A stretch of DNA of 22,955 nt from Caryophanales bacterium UBA4694 (GTDB lineage: Bacteria > Bacillota_I > Bacilli_A > RFN20 > CAG-288). The stretch is from the NCBI GenBank assembly GCA_002404835.1, contig DHKM01000049.1:1-22955 (forward strand), read 5' to 3'. Position 1 is the stretch's first letter. Every line of letters starts with the position of its first letter. The position numbers and the translations under genes were made by a program. Positions 14,369 through 19,623 of the stretch are shown here, in pieces. The notes beneath the pieces are model-generated. The model had not been told where the DNA came from and ran no database searches. It saw nothing but the letters and a program-made list of their open reading frames with translations.

Positions 14369-15307
14369 TTAGTTTCGATAGATAAGAAGTTTCCTAGAGA
14401 CATAATTATAAACCATAACGATAAGAGTACGAATTACGAAATCGACAGGATAGGAAAAAAGAAGGATTTGTTTCTTGGCAAAAAGATAATCGTAGAGGAA
14501 AGTTTGTATCAGCATACCAATAACCATACCGACAATAGAAAGGAATACAAAGAATACGATTCCTTTGAAACTTTTCGAAAATCCGGATTTACTTGCTTTA
14601 TATACCATATAAGTCGACATAAGGTAATTGATAAAAACGCCGATTACGAATCCGCAGGCAGTAGACACGATTGTAACATAAGAGGAAGTATTGTTCTTAA
14701 AAGCAATGAACTGCACTACATAGCACGTCAAAAAGTCAAAGACTGCCGCAACAAGGCCTACAATTGCAAAGCGAAAAATTTCCCAAAAAAGATTATTGGA
14801 TTGACTTTTTCCCTCAAAATAGAGTTTATAAATCAAAATTTCGTATGTGTCAGTTAGCAAAGATGCAATAATTAAAGATAGATATGGATGTTTGGGAAGA
14901 AATGAAGAAAGAAGAGAAGAAAGAACAACAAAAGCCATCCATCCAAATATAGATAACACGACTAAACTTATTATATTTCGATGTCGTTTACCAAAGTCCG
15001 GTTTAATTCCAGAGGGACGAAGTATAGTACAAACAAGAACAAAAAGAAAAACATTCAAAATCCCTGCGATTAATGAATAAAGAAGGATAGTTTTGTCTAT
15101 GGAAAAATACAAGTTTTCCGAATAATTGATTTTGATTATTTCACCAACAACCAATTTAAATGGGTTGAAAAAAAGAAACAAAGGACCAATTGTAGAAAGC
15201 ACCGCAATCAAAGAAACCTCCAATACAATCTCAGACCACAATGGAAGTTTCCTAAAACGAATTTCTAGATTCAGCTCTTCAGTTTGTTTTTTATCCATAT
15301 TTTTCAT
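14369..15307 (-). CDS. GtrA-like membrane protein with N-terminal membrane extension
   Basis: The C-terminal 140 or so residues match the GtrA family of four-helix membrane proteins, associated with flipping or transfer of lipid-linked sugars for cell-surface polysaccharides (FRFAIVGLVAAVFDFLTCYV, FVIGVFINYLMSTYMVYK, then RTLIVMVYNYVSRKLLIY). Typical GtrA proteins are 120-150 residues. This one is 312, with an N-terminal half of about four further hydrophobic segments that I cannot assign. No glycosyltransferase neighbour is in the window. The ATG at 15307 has no ribosome binding site; an in-frame ATG lies three codons later. A TAAAAT (15337-15332) is the best -10 candidate. Confidence 0.78.
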   Translation of the reverse strand: MKNMDKKQTEELNLEIRFRKLPLWSEIVLEVSLIAVLSTIGPLFLFFNPFKLVVGEIIKINYSENLYFSIDKTILLYSLIAGILNVFLFVLVCTILRPSGIKPDFGKRHRNIISLVVLSIFGWMAFVVLSSLLSSFLPKHPYLSLIIASLLTDTYEILIYKLYFEGKSQSNNLFWEIFRFAIVGLVAAVFDFLTCYVVQFIAFKNNTSSYVTIVSTACGFVIGVFINYLMSTYMVYKASKSGFSKSFKGIVFFVFLSIVGMVIGMLIQTFLYDYLFAKKQILLFSYPVDFVIRTLIVMVYNYVSRKLLIYRN

Positions 15308-15381
15308 AATTATTTGAGTACCAATGAGTAAATTTTAAAACTTTTTGTAAATAAAAGCTACAATTACGAAGTGTAAACCTA

Positions 15382-15387
15382 TATAAT
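15382..15387 (+). promoter_or_regulatory. tRNA-Ser promoter -10 element
   Basis: A consensus TATAAT lies 10 nt before tRNA-Ser, the right place for a tRNA start. The -35 is poor (TACAAT at 15359-15364, 17-nt spacer). Confidence 0.6.
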
Positions 15388-15397
15388 AGTGTCCGTT

Positions 15398-15486
15398 GGA
15401 GCGTTACCCAAGAGGCTGAAGGGACCGGTTTCGAAAACCGGCAGTAGGGAAACCTAGCCAGGGTTCAAATCCCTGACGCTCCGCCA
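15398..15486 (+). tRNA. tRNA-Ser (CGA)
   Basis: Cloverleaf with acceptor GGAGCGT/ACGCTCC, anticodon stem CCGGT/ACCGG with loop TTCGAAA (anticodon CGA, reads UCG), the long variable arm expected of tRNA-Ser (GTAGGGAAACCTA), T-arm GGTTCAAATCC, discriminator G73 and encoded CCA. Confidence 0.96.
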
Positions 15487-15499
15487 TCTGATTTCCATC

Positions 15500-15536
15500 C
15501 GAACCCAAATCTAGAAAGAAGAGGGTTCGTTTTTTA
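15500..15536 (+). terminator. tRNA-Ser terminator
   Basis: A CGAACCC/GGGTTCG stem (15500-15506 with 15523-15529, 16-nt loop) is followed by six T residues and ATTG. Confidence 0.85.
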
Positions 15537-15664
15537 TTGTAAAAAGGGCACCAAACGATTCATGAATCAACATCAAATTAGTAACTCCAACTTTTAAAGA
15601 AGGGTTTTCAATGAATTAAAATTCATGTCACAATTTTTTCTTATACAAAAAAGAAATTTATGCA

Positions 15665-15692
15665 TTGACTGAATAAACAATAGAGTTAAAAT
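15665..15692 (+). promoter_or_regulatory. Promoter of AAA-ASCH-add unit
   Basis: TTGACT (15665-15670) and TAAAAT (15687-15692), 16-nt spacer, about 33 nt before the AAA-like gene. In the rest of the 15540-15724 gap I see only a short palindrome, ATGAAT-TAAA-ATTCAT, at 15611-15626. Confidence 0.6.
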
Positions 15693-15724
15693 AAAAGAAG
15701 TCAAAAGCATCAGAAAGGATCCCA

Positions 15725-16822
15725 ATGGAAAATTTAACAGTAGATAAGGAAAGAGATTATAAAAGGCATCAGGATGCTGCATCCATGGCAAAAGAAGTCG
15801 GAGATTATCTTTCCTGTTATGAGAATTTGATGGTTTGTTATGATTTGGCGGAGGAAATCAAAGAAAATTCCTTAGATAAGGAAAAGAGCCAAAAATATGA
15901 AGAACTCGCCAAAAAAGCCGAAGGTCAAGCCAATGAAGCCTTGTCGCAGCTAAGACTTCCTCCTAGTGAAATTGCTAAATTGAAAAAAAGGAAGCTCCCA
16001 AAAGGATTCGATAAATTCATTGGGGAAGATAAGCTTAAGGATTATTTGAGAAAAACGTTGATTCCATATTGGAAAGGCCACAAGATGTCCCAAAGAGAAA
16101 CATCAGCAATTCTTCTCTATGGTCCAGAAGGTGTTTCCAAATCCGTTTTCATTCAATCATTGACACATGAACTTAACGCAACCCCATATTACATCAATCC
16201 GATGAATAACTATTCCCCGTTCGGAGATAACACCAAAGAACAAATGCTCCGCTTATTCAAGATGGCCGAAGAAAAAGACAATGTCGTATTTTATTTTACA
16301 AAACCCGTTTGTTTTTTCCCAAAAGAGAATTCGAAAATCAATAAGGCAACAGCCAAGCTTTTTCTTAAACTGCTTAAAAAGGAAATCAAACGTATTCGTA
16401 AGAAAAATCTAAATATTTTATTTATCGCCAGTACATCCTGCCCAGACAAGATGACGGAAAAAGCCTTCCAACCAGGTCTTTTCGATGATTTGCTGAGAGT
16501 TCATCATCCAGACTGCAAAACAAGAAAAGCCATCATAGAAGAAAGACTTACTGGTATCAGATTTGAAAATCCTAAGGCCATCGATTCCTTGGCTAAGGAT
16601 ACACACGGATTCATTTCGAAAGAGGTATCAAGGCTTTGTCGAAGGATAAAATATGTGGCAGATCTTTATAAAAAAGACCGTGGCGATGATCTAATTACGA
16701 ATGCCATGCTCGAACGAATCATGCAAGACCTCGGTCCAATGGATGATATCGAATTCAAAAAGCATGTAAACGAGTTCGAAAAGAGCCTAAAATCCAGTAT
16801 TCGGGTAACCAATGATATTTAA
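15725..16822 (+). CDS. Degenerate Vps4/katanin-like AAA protein with MIT-like N-terminus
   Basis: The 365-residue protein has the domain order of Vps4-class AAA ATPases. A helical MIT-like hairpin (about 14-75) precedes a linker, the AAA core (about 92-275: LPKGFDKFIGEDKLKDYL then ILLYGPEGVSKSVFIQSL), a helical lid (276-330) and a C-terminal helix with LERIMQDLGPMDDIEF. The catalytic residues are eroded. Walker A is GPEGVSKS (133-140; the Gly before Lys is Ser), Walker B reads VVFYFTK (187-193) where D-E is expected, sensor-1 is ASTSC without the usual Asn, and the arginine-finger pair is replaced by QPGLFDD. It is probably a non-hydrolysing scaffold; its partner is unknown. AAAGGAT precedes the ATG. 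ASCH and add genes follow on the same strand. Confidence 0.78.
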   Translation: MENLTVDKERDYKRHQDAASMAKEVGDYLSCYENLMVCYDLAEEIKENSLDKEKSQKYEELAKKAEGQANEALSQLRLPPSEIAKLKKRKLPKGFDKFIGEDKLKDYLRKTLIPYWKGHKMSQRETSAILLYGPEGVSKSVFIQSLTHELNATPYYINPMNNYSPFGDNTKEQMLRLFKMAEEKDNVVFYFTKPVCFFPKENSKINKATAKLFLKLLKKEIKRIRKKNLNILFIASTSCPDKMTEKAFQPGLFDDLLRVHHPDCKTRKAIIEERLTGIRFENPKAIDSLAKDTHGFISKEVSRLCRRIKYVADLYKKDRGDDLITNAMLERIMQDLGPMDDIEFKKHVNEFEKSLKSSIRVTNDI

Positions 16823-16882
16823 ATAAAAAACTAAAGCATAAAGAGTTAATTGCTTGTAAATTTTTTGATTGGAGAAAATTAA

Positions 16883-17224
16883 ATGAAAGAAAAAGAAATT
16901 TCTGTCAGACATCCCTATTTTCTTTTGTTGCAAAGCGGAGAAAAGAAAGTAGAAGGAAGACTTTATGATTCATTTTTTAGAGATTTGGGTTCTGGTGATA
17001 TTCTAGTCTTTTTAGATGAGACAACAGGAGAAAAACTCAGAACAGAAATTGAAAAGATCGATGTTTTTCCTTCTTTTTTACCCATGATTGATTTTTTTGG
17101 AAAACAGGTTTTGGGTTTCTCAAAATTCAGTCAAGAAGACACACTCAAGACGTATAATTCGTTCTACTCCCAAGATGAGATTAAGAAATACGGTGTTTGT
17201 GGTGTCAGCGTAAAGCTGATATAG
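16883..17224 (+). CDS. ASCH domain protein
   Basis: This 113-residue protein matches the ASCH fold, a PUA-like beta-barrel implicated in RNA or modified-nucleoside binding. It has HPYFLLLQSGEKKVEGRLYD, with the family's G.K..E.R signature, then LGSGDILVFLD and a C-terminal YGVCGVSVKLI strand. Some ASCH proteins hydrolyse acetylated nucleosides or bind RNA, but the function here is open. TGGAG lies 8 nt before the ATG. It is 60 nt after the AAA-like gene and 15 nt before add, so co-transcription with the nucleoside-salvage enzyme is likely. Confidence 0.8.
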   Translation: MKEKEISVRHPYFLLLQSGEKKVEGRLYDSFFRDLGSGDILVFLDETTGEKLRTEIEKIDVFPSFLPMIDFFGKQVLGFSKFSQEDTLKTYNSFYSQDEIKKYGVCGVSVKLI

Positions 17225-17239
17225 AAAGGAAATCAATAA

Positions 17240-18172
17240 ATGGAACTTCATCTTCATTTGGATGGTTCAATGAGACCGTCTACGGTATTAGAGCTCTATC
17301 ATCAGGAAAACATCATTCCTCCTTGTAACGATGTTCTTACTATGAAAAAACTTCTGACGGCAAATCCGGAGGCCAAAAATCTTCCAGAAGTGCTTCAAGT
17401 CTTTAACATTCCTTTAAAGGTTCTGCAAAAAGGTTTTGCTTTGAAGAGAGCTGCAAAAGAATTGGTCGAAGACCTTAAGAAGCAAGGAAACAGCTATGTT
17501 GAAATACGATTTGCGCCGCAGCTTTCGACAAAAGAGGGCCTTTCTCAGAAAGATGTCTTGGATTTTGTCATAGCCGGAATTGAAGAAGGGATGAAAGAGA
17601 ACCCAGGAATCGATGCTCGCCTTTTGCTTTGTATGATGCGCGGTGGAACAAAAGAAGAAAACAAAGAAACGGTAGAACTGGCCCATCAGTACCTTGGCCA
17701 CTATGTCGTCGGTTTAGACTTGGCTGGTGATGAATTGCACTATCCTTGCGACTTATATGAAGATGAATTTGCTTTGGCAAAATCCTACCAGATTCCTTTC
17801 ACTATCCATGCCGGGGAAAGCAAGAGCATCAAAAATGTAGAAGACGCCATCCGTTTCGGAGCAAGAAGACTTGGTCATGGTGTTTCCTTAAGTCGAAGCA
17901 AGGAATTGATGGATATCGTCAAGAAAGAAGGCATTCTTGTGGAATGCTGCCTAACTTCCAACCTTCAGACTAAAGAAGTGCTGGATATCAGACAACATCC
18001 AATCAGAAAATTTTTCGATTATGGCATTAGGGTAAATCTAAATTCTGACAATCTTACCGTTTCTGACACGGATATCCGCAAAGAGACTGAAATTGCCAGA
18101 AAGTACCTAGGTTTTACAGATTCCGAAATCAAGAAAATGGACGATGATGCCTTGGCTTGTTCTTTCCGTTAA
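17240..18172 (+). CDS. add: Adenosine deaminase
   Basis: This metal-dependent hydrolase deaminates adenosine or deoxyadenosine to inosine in purine salvage. All the zinc and catalytic motifs are present: HLHLDGS (His4, His6), HAGES with the catalytic Glu, RLGHGVSL and NLNSDN with the zinc Asp. The protein is 310 residues, slightly short: it starts immediately at the first metal motif and ends at ALACSFR, about 20 residues before the usual terminus, yet the core is complete. AAAGGAA lies 8 nt before the ATG. It sits 15 nt after the ASCH gene, and directly upstream of a riboswitch-controlled nucleoside ABC importer, which fits uptake followed by deamination. No separate terminator follows add, so readthrough would meet the riboswitch. 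Confidence 0.95.
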   Translation: MELHLHLDGSMRPSTVLELYHQENIIPPCNDVLTMKKLLTANPEAKNLPEVLQVFNIPLKVLQKGFALKRAAKELVEDLKKQGNSYVEIRFAPQLSTKEGLSQKDVLDFVIAGIEEGMKENPGIDARLLLCMMRGGTKEENKETVELAHQYLGHYVVGLDLAGDELHYPCDLYEDEFALAKSYQIPFTIHAGESKSIKNVEDAIRFGARRLGHGVSLSRSKELMDIVKKEGILVECCLTSNLQTKEVLDIRQHPIRKFFDYGIRVNLNSDNLTVSDTDIRKETEIARKYLGFTDSEIKKMDDDALACSFR

Positions 18173-18175
18173 TCG

Positions 18176-18189
18176 TGAAAACGTTTTCA
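18176..18189. promoter_or_regulatory. CcpA-type cre site
   Basis: TGAAAACGTTTTCA is a perfect 14-bp palindrome and fits the catabolite-responsive element consensus TGWAANCGNTNWCA at every position. It starts 4 nt after the add stop and is centred about 54 nt upstream of the predicted start of the nucleoside-transporter transcript. Binding by CcpA is inference; no ccpA gene is in the window. Confidence 0.7.
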
Positions 18190-18201
18190 TACATTTTACT
18201 G

Positions 18202-18230
18202 TTCCAATCAAAATCCGCATATTGTAAAAT
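18202..18230 (+). promoter_or_regulatory. Promoter of riboswitch-nucleoside transporter operon
   Basis: TTCCAA (18202-18207, weak) and TAAAAT (18225-18230), 17-nt spacer, give a start near 18237, just before the riboswitch P1 helix. Confidence 0.5.
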
Positions 18231-18241
18231 TTTCGAGTAAA

Positions 18242-18311
18242 AAATGGATATAAGGAACCTGGTAAAGGTGGTTCTGTTTCTAGCCTCAACCGAAATGAGG
18301 GCTATCCATTT
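18242..18311 (+). ncRNA. Purine riboswitch aptamer, guanine type
   Basis: A three-way junction aligned by eye to the xpt-type purine aptamer. P1 is ATGGATA/TATCCAT (18244-18250 with 18303-18309), J1/2 is TAA, P2 18254-18259 with 18270-18275, J2/3 is GTTTCTA(G) (18276-18283), and P3 18284-18288 with 18296-18300. L2 ends in GG (18267-18268) and L3 carries CC (18290-18291), which supply the loop-loop kissing pairs. The specificity base equivalent to C74 is C18302, and U51 is retained, which together predict guanine/hypoxanthine rather than adenine or 2'-deoxyguanosine. The base after UA in J2/3 and the one before C74 are G where xpt has C and A. Confidence 0.88.
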
Positions 18312-18380
18312 AATGCTTATGGATATCGTGCTATAAGTATTAAATGGACACAATGTAAATTGAGTCCATTTTTTCTTTTT
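18306..18380 (+). terminator. Riboswitch expression platform: antiterminator and terminator
   Basis: Two exclusive folds can be read. Antiterminator: 18306-18320 pairs with 18333-18347 over 15 positions with one G-U. Terminator: 18342-18349 pairs with 18364-18371, extended by an inner 4-bp hairpin, followed by T-rich 18369-18380. The 5' strand of the antiterminator overlaps the 3' strand of P1. Ligand-stabilised P1 should therefore free 18342-18349 to form the terminator, an OFF switch. Confidence 0.85.
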
Positions 18381-18408
18381 CTTTAATAACCATAGGAGGA
18401 AACAAGGT

Positions 18409-19533
18409 ATGAAGAAAAACATGAAGGTTGCTGCTTTAGCCGTTTTATCCATTTTGGGTCTTGCTGGATGTTCTAACAACAGAACGCAGAATGATGGAAA
18501 GCTCAATATTGCCATGCTTACCGATGCTGGCTCCATCACAGACGGTTCTTACAACCAGACCACTTGGGATGCCATTACGGCCTACAAAAATGAAAACGCC
18601 GATAAAGTAGGAAACGTTCAGTATTTCCAGCCTGCCAAAGCTGAGACTTCCGGATACGAAGATGCCATCGCTCAGGCTGCAAAGAATGGTTTCAACACCA
18701 TCATCTGCCCTGGTTTCTATTTCTCTACTGCGTTTGATAATGTTGCCGAGAATTATCCGGATATCAATTTCATCGGTTTGGATTTCGATACTGAAAAACA
18801 GCATCCCAATGTTGCAACTATTTCTTACAAAGAGAATGAATCTGGCGTTCTTGCCGGTTATGCTGCTGTCATCGATGGATATACCAAATTGGGATTCTTC
18901 GGTGGTGCTGCCCAGCCAGCTCCGATCCGTTATGGTCTCGGTTATGTCTATGGTGCCTATTATGCTGCCAAAGAACTCGGATTGAATGATTTCTCCATTG
19001 ATCCAAAATATTATGAATACTGCGGACAGTATATGGCTGATTCAAAATTCACTACCTTAGCTGATGGTTGGTATACCAATGGACTCGAAGTCATCTTCAC
19101 TGCCGCCGGTGGTGCTGGTGATTCTGTCATTGCCGCAAGTGACGCATCGAAGAACAGAATGATCATCGGCGTCGATACCGATGAAAGCACCAAGAAGGAT
19201 TCTGTCATCACTTCTGCTACAAAGGGTCTCAAGACTGCCGTCTTCCGTGAATGCAACAAGATCTATGAGAACAAATTCGAAGCTGGTCACTATGATCTTG
19301 GTATCGCAGATGACTGCTGCGATGTCGTCTTAGGAGAAACCGCACGTTTCAAAAACAAGGAAAACACCGTTGCCAAAACCAAAGCTTTCATGGAAAAGCT
19401 AAAAAAGGGAGAAGTGATTGTTCCGTCCTATTCTGTAGAAGATACCACTTTGGCTGATTTCAAAAAAGCTCTTACTACTCTCGGATATGATGCAAGCGAT
19501 GCTCTTTGCAACGCCATCAAGGGAACCAAGTAG
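18409..19533 (+). CDS. BMP/PnrA-type nucleoside-binding lipoprotein
   Basis: A 374-residue substrate-binding lipoprotein of the basic membrane protein (BMP/PnrA, Med) family, which captures purine nucleosides for an ABC importer. It has a signal peptide with lipobox GLAGC (Cys21), the opening LNIAMLTDAGSITDGSYNQT (family D-G-x-(F/Y)-N), IAQAAKNGFNTIICPGF, INFIGLDFD, SGVLAGYAA and KLGFFGGAAQPAPIRYGLGY, which together form the two-lobed periplasmic-binding fold. AGGAGG (18394-18399) lies 9 nt before the ATG; a second Met four codons on is a weaker start. It sits behind a guanine riboswitch and ahead of ATPase and permease genes, the usual order. A terminator-like hairpin separates it from the ATPase gene. 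Confidence 0.93.
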   Translation: MKKNMKVAALAVLSILGLAGCSNNRTQNDGKLNIAMLTDAGSITDGSYNQTTWDAITAYKNENADKVGNVQYFQPAKAETSGYEDAIAQAAKNGFNTIICPGFYFSTAFDNVAENYPDINFIGLDFDTEKQHPNVATISYKENESGVLAGYAAVIDGYTKLGFFGGAAQPAPIRYGLGYVYGAYYAAKELGLNDFSIDPKYYEYCGQYMADSKFTTLADGWYTNGLEVIFTAAGGAGDSVIAASDASKNRMIIGVDTDESTKKDSVITSATKGLKTAVFRECNKIYENKFEAGHYDLGIADDCCDVVLGETARFKNKENTVAKTKAFMEKLKKGEVIVPSYSVEDTTLADFKKALTTLGYDASDALCNAIKGTK

Positions 19534-19569
19534 TTTTCTTAAATTCAATTAAGTCAGTGATAAAATATA

Positions 19570-19605
19570 TCGGGAGTCCTATAAGAAGGACTTCCGATTG
19601 TTTTT
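19570..19605 (+). terminator. Intercistronic terminator/attenuator after BMP gene
   Basis: A 10-bp stem with one G-U (19570-19579 with 19588-19597, 8-nt loop) is followed by TTGTTTTT. No convincing promoter lies between it and the ATPase gene. It may therefore act as a partial terminator that lowers ATPase/permease expression relative to the binding protein. Confidence 0.75.
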
Positions 19606-19623
19606 GCTTTAAGGAGTAAACCT

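Noticed and set aside
14342..14857. A 171-codon plus-strand frame antisense to the GtrA-like gene
   Set aside because: The minus-strand frame has clear membrane segments and family motifs, whereas this one has a shadow-like composition and no ribosome binding site.
15611..15626. Palindrome ATGAAT-TAAA-ATTCAT in the gap before the AAA-like gene
   Set aside because: Short and AT-rich, with no T-tract directly after it on either strand; chance is likely in such a composition.
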